From NCBI GenBank assembly GCA_933228895.1, contig OW121853.1, forward strand, positions 126,748,133 to 126,812,132: 64,000 nt of DNA, given 5' to 3'. Below, piece after piece: positions 43,554 through 54,298 of the stretch (position 1 is its first letter; the number at the start of each line of letters is the position of its first letter). The notes under the pieces are model-generated. The model ran no database searches. It had not been told where the DNA came from and worked only from the letters and a program-made list of their open reading frames with translations. This DNA is from Platycnemis pennipes (taxonomy: Eukaryota > Arthropoda > Insecta > Odonata > Platycnemididae). The position numbers and the translations under genes were made by a program.

Positions 43554-43558
43554 AGTTT
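43554..43558. repeat. Copia target-site duplication, right
   Basis: AGTTT, as at 42494-42498. Confidence 0.9.
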
Positions 43559-43735
43559 GAGCTCATCTTCCAGCATTTTTGGAACTTTTGGAATGCGTTT
43601 AATGCAGTCTGAATACGAGTGGATGCAGATCGGGGACTAAGTCCTTCAGCGGAGATTACAACGTCGTCAGCGTAGGTATAAAGGGTTGTGTTTGGAGTGT
43701 TGGGTATATCGTGGGTGAAGAGGTTATAGAGGAGA
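43559..43735 (-). pseudogene. Jockey-type LINE RT core (right of Copia)
   Basis: On the minus strand NLFTHDIPNTPNTTLYTYADD, VVISAEG and a following thumb segment. The intact YADD shows this is the RT active-site region. Confidence 0.8.
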
Positions 43736-43975
43736 GCCTTTTTTGCAGTTTATGCAGACACCTTCGCTATGTTTTGATGGGCAATCTTTATATGAATGAG
43801 CATCGCCACAACGGCTGCAGGCTTCACTTTCTTCGTAGTCATATGGCCGAAGCCTTGGCACTTAAAGCATCTTGTAAGGTTGACATGGTTACTTACTTTA
43901 CAGCTATCAAAGTAGATATAAACTCTTATGTTGTTTGTTAGGATTTTCCATGTTTCTGGGTCGACTGCCAATACT
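43736..43975 (-). pseudogene. Jockey-type LINE ORF1 knuckle fragment
   Basis: VNLTRCFKCQGFGHMTTK gives the first zinc knuckle of the ORF1 protein, with a frameshift after it. It joins directly to the RT at 43735, so ORF1 end, endonuclease and early RT are deleted here. Confidence 0.7.
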
Positions 43976-44149
43976 CAATGTACTTTGGACATATTTATTG
44001 GACCAAACTTGTATTAAAGTATGATTGTTCCGTTCTCACAGTCTTTGTGATTTTTTATCATCACTTGTTTCAATCTTCCGATTGTCTTAGCTGGGGCAAG
44101 ATCCCGCTTCGGGGCAGTTTATTTAAAGAAGAACTGAGCACAATAAAAT

Positions 44150-44480
44150 GTACTGCTCCCCGAAATTATTTTGGTGAACAGCTGATGGAAAAATTGATAA
44201 ATAAAATTCAAACTTCAAAAGCCACTAAATTACTATGTTAACTTGACCAACCACTACCCGAAAAATTTTAAGAGTATGGTGTTTGCAATGTAGTGTATGT
44301 TGGTCAAACTGGGAGAAGATTTGTAACCAGAGTAAATGAAATTGAGAACTGTGAAAGAATTTCTGATGTGACTTCAATGGACGCTAAAAATCATCATAGA
44401 TGGTATCGTATGTTTAAAAGATCTTTTACCATGACAATTTTACTACTTCGGCACTATCCATATGTTTTTGTATCGTAGTT
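44150..44480 (+). pseudogene. Penelope-like GIY-YIG remnant
   Basis: YGVCNVVYVGQTGRRFVTRVNEIEN matches the GIY-YIG core in PLE form (YVGQTGR...R). The upstream Cys pair is lost to a stop near 44240. Only about 60 residues are recognisable. Confidence 0.55.
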
Positions 44481-45471
44481 GCTTATTATGTCTGATCACT
44501 TTAGGTTGTTTGAATAATTTGTAATAATAGTCTGAAATAATGGTCGTAAATGAACACTAATTTTTAAAGCTCTGGTAGTGGTATTAAACATACTAATTTA
44601 TATACATCATGTTCAACCCTAATATCGCATCTGCGTGCAGTGAGTGAATGGACATTAGACAACTATTGATCTGAGCGACATGGAATTGGTCTCGAGTTCC
44701 TATCTTCGGAAAATTGCGAAACAAACACTAGGGCATCGTAAGTTAATTCGGATTCCCGGCTGGAGAGGACGTGGGTTACTCGCGTCATTGCCCTGGAGGA
44801 GTATGTCATGAACACAGAGGACTATGGCCTCTCGCGTAATGGCCGAAAGCTCTCTCTCTCCCTCTCTCAACCCCGGCCGAACGAGGGGATGACCACAGGG
44901 CTCCCAATTATGGGGGCATTAGCGCAGAAGTGCGGGTAATCAAATGACCAATTTCCCATTGCATCGGAAGTTTCTCTCCACGAGGGCCTAATGGTTTGCC
45001 TCGCGCCGATTGGAAGGGCCTCTGTCGGCCAGCGGCAACGTCCCACGCCCGGGATGCGTCCGCTAGAATCTTTCGGAAGAGGGCTTGCAGGAGATTGGCA
45101 CCTCCATTTTGAGATTGGCGACAAGACAGCCATAAATGACCCGTAACTCGAATTAGAGTCCCGCTAGGGCTCGTGTTTCGATGTTTCATCCTTTAATAAG
45201 CAAGAGTGGTGTTTCCGCGCGAATCGAAGAACAGAGAGAGAGAGAACAGAATGCTCACGACTGCCATTGGCCGAGAGTTCAGCTCGCTCCGGAGCCTCAT
45301 TCTGGATCTGCAGGGGAACAACGGCCCTAAAACAGCAGCCGGATAGTTAGGCATGCTATGGAATTTAGTTGCAATGAATGTAAAACAAGCAATATTACAA
45401 CTTAATAACTTTGCTCTCAACGTGCAAATAATTAAATTGATTTATTTACTTTAAAAGCAAAATTAACACAT
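44481..45471. other. No gene; GC-rich block
   Basis: A GC-rich part at about 44740-45170 and a GA-rich stretch near 45232. Nothing recognisable was found in any frame. Confidence 0.4.
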
Positions 45472-45535
45472 CTATATAACACCCTGCACGCCACATTGTG
45501 GCAAGGGGTGAATTTCCACCAACCATGATTTTATT
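45472..45535 (+). mobile_element. Copy of the 86-bp repeat family
   Basis: ACATCTATATAACACCCTGC then CGCCACATTGTGGCAAGGGGTGAATTTCCACCAACCATG, with the same hairpin as 14644-14729 but diverged. Confidence 0.65.
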
Positions 45536-46609
45536 ATCATGCTCAACGAAGGTTCATTGCTATGATTTAGTCGAATTATAATAATTTAAAAAGGATTTAA
45601 AGAGAAGAGCAAGCATGCACAAACGAGATGTTCCATTTTTAAACTTTTGCATCTTCATCATTTCACTTTTTTCCAAATGCGAGATACACATGGCAGAACT
45701 TTATGATGGAATTCAGTCCTTGCTTGGAATGGCAGGTAGCCGCAATTCTCTTGGTTTGTGATGTTTAGCGACTCTAAACGTAGAAACAGGAACGTTTCCT
45801 TTTAAGCACTGTCATAATTTGACTTGGACCCTATTGCGCAGCACCCTCTCGAAATCTAGTCAGTAAAGCTTATGGTAAAATGTTTGCAGACATAAATTAT
45901 TTGGATTATGTGAAGAAAAGTACTCAAGAAGTAAACACGAACATTTCCACGATGGAATATGAAAGACGTCCGACAAAAATCTTCTATAATAATAATAGTA
46001 TTCTAATAATATTATTAGTTAATGGATATAGGTATCAACAACAGCAAATTAGCCGTACGTGTCTCACAACAGAAGCTTTCTTTAACTCTCAACCTCTCAG
46101 TCACTTCGTAGACTCAAAAATTGTCTCAACAGTCACCGTGAACAGACCTTTTCATATTGAGTGCCGGAATAGTTCCTGTGTTGCCGAATTTCCAAAATCA
46201 GGGCTCGCAACCTGTAAAAGGCAGTGGCTCTGCAGAACGAGTCAACAATTGCATTGCTTGTCCAATCCCACTAGCCGGAGCTGCGCGACAACAATATGTC
46301 ATATTTACAACAATATGTGCTCAAATTCATAATGGCCTCATATTTGATGTAATTGCTAGTAATATGTTTTTAACAGATGTAACTATAATTATATGATGGT
46401 TATTTAACAGTTTTCAGGAATTTTCATAACCAATTGAGTAATAGATATAAAATTTTTCCAACAATTAATAATTATTTTTAGATTTGTTTTAGAGATAATT
46501 TATTGGAAGAATGGCTTATTTCTTTTTGTCATATTCCTTGTAATTCTCGTCCCTTGAAGTTATATGTTTGAAATATATTCAATTTTTAAAAGTTTGTGAT
46601 TATGATATT
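45536..46609. other. No gene recognised
   Basis: AT-rich. Open frames up to 150 codons at 45880-46332 show no family motif. It may include the missing upstream exons of the Harbinger transposase that follows, but I could not read them. Confidence 0.4.
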
Positions 46610-47260
46610 AAAATTCTGGCTGTGAATGCACAGCATGGCGGAAGAGCCCATGATGCACAAGTGTGGCGAGCTTCCAGATTGAGGTAGTATATGGAAGAGT
46701 CACACCGGCTAGGCGATATGAGTAGTTGGCTCATCGGTGAGAACTGAACAAATGTCTTATTTGGTTGATTCTATCAAATTTCTATCTTGTTACAGTTTTT
46801 ATCTTTAAACGTAGGTGATTCAGCCTATCCTTTAGAGCTTTGGCTAATGACCCCTTTTCTGGGACCCCGTGAGGGTAGCCCTGAAGCGAGACATCGCTCG
46901 TTTTGTAGGTGCTAGGATTTGCGTAGAGAGATGTTTTGGTGTTTGGAAAGGGTGGTTCAGGTGTTTGCGAAGAAACCGAACACTTCACTACTCGCCAGAG
47001 CGTGCAGGTTGTACAAAATGTCATAATAAATAATTACCTTAATTCACATTTGAACTCTTTCACCATACTGAACTCTATCATTTTTTAATAAAGGGGTTAT
47101 TATAAATGCCTGTGAAGCACTCCACAACATGGCTCTCCACTGTAGAGTGGACCCTCCAATCCCTAATGTTGAGGAACAAGTTGCTGTGGTCATGGATGGA
47201 GTTGGGGGCGGAGAGGGAAATGCAGTAAGGAGGAGATTGGTGCAACTGCACTTCACCTAA
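46610..47260 (+). pseudogene. HARBI1-type transposase, 3' exons, broken
   Basis: Three exon remnants: 46610-46737 (ILAVNAQHGG, AHDAQVW, then a stop before YMEESHRLGD and a donor), about 46812-47020 (GDSAYPLELWLMTPFLGP, then after a frameshift VERCFGVWKGWFRCL) and about 47098-47260 (INACEALHNMALHCRV to a TAA). The GDSAY Asp and VERC Glu are the second and third catalytic residues. The part with IDGTH is not seen. A Myb/SANT-type C-terminal exon lies convergent at 48202-48480, repeating the layout at 12.6-20 kb. Confidence 0.8.
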
Positions 47261-47574
47261 TATGTCAGAAGGTATATGTTGATTTTTTATAGTGGTCCTT
47301 TTCCATTTAAAGACAGAAACAGGTATTTTATGATTAGAATTCTGAAAATCATTGTCACATCTTGATTATAGATTACTATTCATTTAAATATTTTTATATT
47401 TACCTACAAAATCTTTTCCATCACTTACAGGTAGTTTCTATCATCTTCAAGATGGGTTTAATTTTCTCCCACATCCATGGTTGGTTAACCAGTTTTTTTA
47501 TATGGTTTCTTCATTCAGTACTTTGTTAGTTTCAATGTTATGTTTCTTTTATAAATATTTTTGTTTATGTTATA

Positions 47575-47735
47575 TTTTGATAACCCCTCCCTTGGCACTG
47601 CTACCTTATCGTGGTGGGAGGGTTTGCGTGTTTCAATGATCCTTTGAGCTATACCAACTGGAGCTTATAAGCTCCAGGCAGGGTCACCCATGTTGGGAAG
47701 GTTAAGGGGAGAAACCAGACCAAAGCAGTGTCTGC
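47575..47735 (+). mobile_element. Probable 5'-leader fragment of a LINE
   Basis: Contains GGCACTGCTACC, GTGGTGGGAGGGTTTGCGTG, TTTCAATGATC and GGCAGGGTCACCCATG, a string I associate with 5' ends of insect LINEs (RTE-type). Not supported by coding sequence. Confidence 0.35.
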
Positions 47736-48201
47736 GTGTTAATACTTGTGTAAGTAAGTACCATAAAGTATTTGTCTCATGGTGTGAGGTTTGCATGGAT
47801 TTTTTGAATACTATACATATGTTATTGATGCCTTCAGCTTGACAAACATTATCTGAAGTTGGCATAGGTAATGATACATTTTCATGTCCAGTTCTATTGA
47901 AGACCCTGGATATACTGTGAGGTGAAACACCATCACTAGTATACACTTGCAAATAGATAATTTTTCATTGTTATCAAAGTTTTTTGTTAAACTTTTAATT
48001 TTGTATGATTTTTTTGTCATTACTATGCTTTTGTGTGTTGAAGTGCCCATTTAATGTGCATCTCCTCAAAGGACTGAATAAGTAATTGATAATATCGCTG
48101 AAGTTAATAATAATAATGTTCTTTCAATATCATTTAAATACGATTTTCTATGCACTTAAAGAGCTCAATAAAAATTGCTTATTTTTCCTGAAGCTTCAAA
48201 T

Positions 48202-48480
48202 TTATTTCTGCAGATGTTCCTCTAACAGCTCTAATGCTGATTCCATCAGCTGCACCATCCGTTCTACAGATTTCTCCTTCTTCTCCTCCAGAGCTACCTT
48301 CCTCTCCTCCAGTGTCACTTTTCTTTCGTCCAGCACCAACGCTCTCTCCTTCAGTGATAGTCTCCTTGACTCCATCTCCAATCTCTTCTCCTCCACACCC
48401 ACAAAACTGGTGACCAAGTGCTTCGCTTGCCCTCTGGTCCTTTGTTGAGGAGGAGATTGCCCAGAGTTATCGAATTCCAC
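48202..48480 (-). pseudogene. C-terminal coiled-coil exon of a Harbinger Myb/SANT protein
   Basis: On the minus strand VEFDNSGQSPPQQRTRGQ, then a regular charged coiled coil (LKERALVLDERKVTLEERKV...) ending LLEEHLQK-stop. Such an acidic linker and coiled coil form the C-terminus of zeste-like Harbinger proteins. The N-terminal DNA-binding exon was not found nearby, so the gene is incomplete or lies in unread exons. The frame itself is open. Confidence 0.5.
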
Positions 48481-49004
48481 GTCCACCTTAAATATAATGT
48501 AAACCTATGTAATATAATGTCAATGATCTAATAATTCCAGTAATATGTGAATAATGATGGGGTCCAGCAAGGGCATAGCCAGGTTCTGAACTAAGAAGGG
48601 GCAGTTTGTGATACATGGGGGAAAATGGGGTGAGTGACTGAATCTCATAACGTTTCCGACAATCATTTTAGCTTCATGGGGAGGAAAACTGCTCTCTCTG
48701 GGTACACTGATAATGACTGGCCAGCACCATGTCTGAATATTCATAAAATATTCGAGCTGTGGGCCCGGTTTCACCAACCATTTGCTGATCGACGATCAAG
48801 TGACCGTCAATCAATTGTTGATTGACGATCAAATCCCTCTCCTGTTTCACCAACACTTGATCGCAGATCATGATTGCCGATCATATGATGGGTAATCTTG
48901 GAACGTAAATGTATCATAGAAATAAAAGGAGATGTTCTATTGGCTGTAGATATCACGTGATACGCGTACGCTTATTAAAAGACATTCACCCGGAGTATTT
49001 AAAA

Positions 49005-49300
49005 TATGGCTGAAAATCGATCAGAAAATGTTGCGGAAAGACAAAAATCTCGGTAAGGAATATAAACAAACAAAAAACCTGACGAAATTTACGATAAAGC
49101 AAAAGTTAAGAGGCGTGGGATGATATAGCATTGCCTTTTATTACCCTAGAAATGAACGTTGCAAGGCTGTAACAACAGCTTAAAACCTGCTACGAAAATA
49201 TGAAGCAAAGCCCTAAGAATAATGCCGCGAATGTCACGGATTGTGGTATCACTGCTTCGAATTTTAAACAATCTTAGATACGATTTTCAACCGATTTATT
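49005..49300 (+). pseudogene. Myb/SANT-like domain relic
   Basis: Starting at ATG 49006 (MAENRSENVAERQKS) and read through frameshifts: DEIYDKAKVKRRG, WDDIALPFITLEMNVARL and QLKTCYENMKQSPKN, the third-helix and C-terminal pattern (LK.CYENMK) of zeste-type trihelix proteins. Broken by frameshifts near 49055, 49120 and 49170. Confidence 0.5.
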
Positions 49301-52300
49301 TCATTTATCGCCAATGCCTCCGCACCATCGGTGTCATTATACAATACTATTGGAAGTCATATTCCCCAAAAATGAATGATCTAGGGCATTGCATCATTGA
49401 AATCTGCAAGGATCACTTTCATCCACTGAGCAACTCAAAAGACAATATGCAATATAGAGCAATTGCAAAGATATGCTCTGTTTTTAGTCATTCTTTTATG
49501 CACATTCCATTTGTAGATGCATTTCGTTATTACATCACTTTATTTCAGCTAGCAACAACAGGGAAACTATTTTTGAGGTAATTTTCTCTATTTGAGACAT
49601 TATGACATTTTATTAATTTTACATGACATGCACCATACCTAAGCTATGCATTTAAAACTTTTTTTGTGCAAACACAGGCATGTAAAATTTTAAGAACAGT
49701 ATTCTGATTCAATAAAAACAAAGAGATGATAAATATCATTCTTAAGAATCAATTAATTAATTCTGAATGTACTTCACCAATCACTTGACAACACTCTTGA
49801 CGCACCCATCTCAGCTCCTACTACTTCATATAACTTTAGATTCCAGAAAAAATCATAGAATAAGAAGATGCCCAACTAGATACCAAAATAATCATTCCTC
49901 AACTCAACCCAATATTACACTTATTACCAAAACACAATAGTAATCATAAATCACGACAACCTCAGTTGCATCTATTCATCCACTTCCTCTCACCTCAGGT
50001 ATCTTCATACCACAAAGGAAATGGAAAGTAGAGAAGTTTCCCAAATGGCCTACAACAAAAGCATATAACTTCAGACAAGTTGAAAAAGTGACTGATCAAC
50101 ATATTTAAAAATCCAAGTCTTAAAATCTTTTAAAGAGACTGAATAAAGGATTCAGATTTTTATTATATTCAGTTTATATTTATTTATTTTTTTCCAGTTC
50201 TGAATCACCTTTCTCAACAGTTATATATGTGTATGAACAATGAACAGGTGAAGATAATGATGAATGAGTATACATAATACATATTCATAAGTTATTGCAA
50301 CATTAAAGTTTATTTTTTAATATTTTTCATTCTATTGTGAATAAGGCGTTAAATATCACAGCCCAAATAGACTTTCCAGTGCCAGTATATTTTCCAATGT
50401 TAGTTTCCACATTATCAAATGGTCGGAATTGAATATTCTAATACATAGGACCACCTTCACCCGTGAACATTATAGCCACATAATGTAGAACCCCTCTGGC
50501 TACAATGATAGTAAGAGCCCTATCTATATTGACTAGAAGTTCCATAGATAGACTAGGAAACCTCCTCATATGACACTGAAGCAATGGGATTCATTGTTTT
50601 AATATGAGTATGATTGTACCACTTCTGGTGGTATGGTTTACAATGGGCATGAGTAGATACCTATGATCAGCAGGGATACCCTGCAAAACCTAACAAAAAT
50701 CCATTCATGGTTTCTTTTACTTTGAATTTTGCCCATAAACAGAAATTGTTAACTATGGTAAGTACTGCCTGTGCACAAAGCCTAGCCACCTTGCCACTAA
50801 ATTGTTTGTTCTAAGGCTGGGGGTACAGAGAGCTTGAGCAGTAATAGAAAAATAAGGCATTCGGTCACGGTTTATCTCATAATTTTCAGTCCATGATGAG
50901 ATGACTGCAATTTGAGTGCTTCACAAATCTCCCAAGAGCTCAAGGCTCCAAATCCTACAAACACCAGATTTAGAGACATGGTGGAGTTCCCCAATTGTGG
51001 TCTGCATTAACAATTATCTTGAAATTAATTTCAAATTCACTCATATCTCTATTAAAGAGCTGGTTATTGAATCGTTACACTACTAGGATAAAATATGTTT
51101 CAATGACAGGCTTATCAGCTACTCCTATGTTGGACAACAGTGCCTGGTTTTGATACTTAAAAGTAAGTAATAGCATAACGAACCTCCAGATTGAAATTAC
51201 TTATAAATATGTTGATACAAGTATTTCTCAACAAGGTTATTGAAACTATTTATTGTTAAACAGTGTTAATAATTACATTATCTAATAAAGGTTGACTGAA
51301 ATATAAGATACTTCTAGCATATGATGAAACTATCACATAAAAATCTACGCAACAAATAATGAAAGGTCAAAATACTAGCTAAACAGATAGTTTCACCAAG
51401 TTGTTTTATGAGTCATAACCATATTGCATGTATGCACTATCTATGTCTGAGCCACCATTAAAGAAAGCACAATTCAAAAAGCCTCCACAATATCATGTTA
51501 TGAAAACACAATAATGATATAATATACATCAAGATTGAAGTAAAGTATATTAGCTACCAATCTTCATTGGGTGACATCTTATTTTAATTTCAACTAGAAG
51601 ATATAAAAAGATATTTGTTTAAAAATATTTGCTTACATTTACCTGAGCTAACTTTCAAGTGCAGTAGTACATGAAAACAAGATTCTTACTCAACAAGTAC
51701 ACTTTCAATTGTAGATAATAAATAGTTGGCACATTTTAATTGCAGTATTTCCCTACGTATTACCTGTAAGTAACTATATTATCTCATGATTTTAGATATC
51801 CATCCCGAAAGGAATAGGCCTGACAAAGTGGAATTCACCACAACTAAACAGGATTAAGTTTATTAAGTTCATTCACGCTAGCTAATTAACTTAAAATATT
51901 TACACACTGATTAACTACATTAATATGATTCATTTGAAGAACAGGAACAAACATAATCAATCTAAAACAGTCCCATCACTACAAGGTGGACACGAACTAA
52001 TGGACAAAGAATAAAGGGCAGTAAAAATAAATAGAAAGTAACATATATTAAACGCATTACATACCGCTTATATCACACAACATGGCTATTTCTTTTAGAA
52101 TTAATGAAAATACTACCGAATATGTGAACACAACATCGAATATGGTATCACCGTGAACAGAAACATGTAAACAACATCGCAAAACATCTTGTTTTCCTGA
52201 CTGGAGAAAGCAGAACCTTCAATTTTATCTTCAGAATGTAAAATCATATATATATTCAACGACAACATATCATATAAAGCATAACAATGGTTAAAATTCG

Positions 52301-52700
52301 TAATATATAAAAAGAAAGAACAACAACACACTACCACGTCTGCCTACGGCGTACGATTCACCAACACACGACGTTAGTTATTCATTTCATGTATCGACGC
52401 GGGAAATTTAAATTGATTCATAAATGGATGAATATTTAGAATTGTACCTGAGGACCTCACGTTGCGAAATATCGGCGACTATTACTAATTGATCTATTGA
52501 AGTCATAGCGTACCTTGCTCGGTTTCGGATGCCATTTTAAATGTTTTCTAAAATAAATTCCACTGCCGGCTTAGAGAATCTAAACCACAATTTGAAATCA
52601 TCTTCCTCTGCATGCAAACACATCATATTCTGTGGGGCCTGTTGTGGTTCCTTAAGTGGGAATAATCAATAATTATTTCTACGCATTCGCCTGAAGACAC
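49301..52700. other. Core of the 4.1-kb element; nothing coding recognised
   Basis: 3.4 kb of AT-rich sequence. No open frame shows a family motif. It could be captured sequence or a fully decayed transposase. Confidence 0.5.
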
Positions 52701-53116
52701 TTCGCAATCAGCCATGTCAGTTGATTCTCGATTTGATCGTCCAAAATCTGCGGTCAACTTGACAAGAGATTTGATCCCCGATCACAGCTGATTATTGTTG
52801 GTGAAACGGAATCAACAAAATCGCCGATCAAATCAAGACTTGATCGCCGATCAAGCGTTGATCGTTGTTGGTGAAACCGGCCCTAAGTGGCTATATGAAA
52901 ATAATCTATGAATGGGTTCCTGATTATGATTGAGGAAGGATATGAGGGAGTTATTTTCAATTTGCAGGCATTGTAATGTTTATTATTAATTCAAAATGAT
53001 TCAAAACAAATGCAACCACTTCAAATTAAAGTTCTTTGCGCATGCGTACAAGAGAAACAAGTGCGAAATATGCTGTAAATCCGACAACGCCGTAACGTTC
53101 GATTGGCTGCTGACGA

Positions 53117-53158
53117 TCGCCCTTATACAATCGCCCTTATACAATCGCCCTTATACAA
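53117..53158 (+). repeat. 14-bp tandem repeat, three copies
   Basis: TCGCCCTTATACAA at 53117, 53131 and 53145. Confidence 0.95.
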
Positions 53159-53324
53159 TCGCACTTTTCATCCTCGTTCGAAGACGGTGAGCTCGATCGA
53201 GAGTGAACGGATCACTAACGATCGAACGTTAGCCGAGTTACACAATCGGCCCCCAGAGCGGATGAATCGTCTAAAAGACCAGCACATGACCGGCAGTTCA
53301 CCGCTTGAGATCCGAAGATGGTCA

Positions 53325-53329
53325 CGCCG
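53325..53329. repeat. Transib B target-site duplication, left
   Basis: CGCCG, repeated at 57004-57008. GC-rich 5-bp duplications are the Transib hallmark. Confidence 0.93.
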
Positions 53330-53368
53330 CACAGTGGTCGATTTCACTGATTTAGCGGGACAAAAGTA
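53330..53368 (+). repeat. Transib B left terminus, 23-RSS-like
   Basis: CACAGTG at 53330-53336, 23-bp spacer, ACAAAAGTA at 53360-53368. Confidence 0.93.
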
Positions 53369-54298
53369 TAAAATGCAAGTTCCTTGTATTAATGTGTAAT
53401 TGTGTTTAGTACGTAGCCAATGAACCAACAAGTGCTATGGAAAAGAAATTACACCGAAAATGTTAGTTTTTTCAACGGTAGCGATACATTGAAGTGGAAG
53501 AATTAATTTCGGAGCCTCTAGTCACACTCCGTGGTCACAGCGCACCCATCAATTTCGGAGGGTATATCGGTTCGAATTTGAGTGATATTTTGAAAACCTT
53601 TACACTTAATAGAGAGGGTTGTTTCTGGTGGGTAATCATAAATTAATATTCGAGAAAATTTGCAAGGTTGGGTGTTGTAAGTATCGCTGAACAATTCATT
53701 ACAAATAATTATTAATTTTTGCACAATTGATTTTTAGAGTTGACGTACAAAAAAAGTTTCACGAGGTTTTACGTAAAAATGTGGTGCACTTCAATCCTTA
53801 AACAGTTATCTATGAACCAGTAATAGCGGTATTTGCGCCTACTTGCGCCGAAAGAAGTTATTCTCATTTTCCAGGAGCCGTGCACGCCATCTTGCGAAGA
53901 GATTTCTAATTCGAGAGTAGTATCTGGCATATAAAACGTTGTTATTTTATGTATGTAGGTATGTATATATATATATACATTAATTATACATTTTTATTTA
54001 TATTAACAGTCAGGAGTTTACGCCAATTAGAACAAAATTTATCAAATGGGTTATTCAAGGAAATATTTCATAATTCCTAAAGCAAAAATAGTTATGATTG
54101 AAGGACAGACATCTCCAAACCAAGTAAAATTTACTTGAATTTAAGAAATGAAACATAATTGTTCAACAATGAAATAAACCAAGCAACGAAATTACTAATG
54201 TAAATAAAATATCAACAAACTTGAAGGTAAAGTAACCTTGAAGGTGTCTTCATATAATTTTCTGTGACGCGTGATTTTTGGTTGATTCTTCGGTCATT

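Larger units (their letters stand above)
48761..52883. mobile_element. 4.1-kb element with inverted termini and GATC-rich subterminal repeats
   Basis: Left end GGGCCCGGTTTCACCAACC and right end (reverse strand) GGGCCGGTTTCACCAACAAC are inverted. Both subterminal regions are packed with TGATCG/GATCAA palindromes and a second TTTCACCAACA about 100 bp in. The core holds only a Myb/SANT relic near the left end and no transposase. This suggests a non-autonomous Harbinger-type element. Flanks TGT and TAA do not make a clean duplication. Confidence 0.65.

Noticed and set aside
45880..46396. 150-codon open frame upstream of a Harbinger relic
   Set aside because: No motif of HARBI1 or any other family could be read in it; chance openness in AT-rich DNA is likely.
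49222..49581. 119-codon open frame in the 4.1-kb element
   Set aside because: It runs out of frame with the Myb/SANT relic and shows no domain.
53117..53158. Three 14-bp repeats as a CRISPR-like array
   Set aside because: There are no spacers; it is a plain tandem repeat in a eukaryotic genome.
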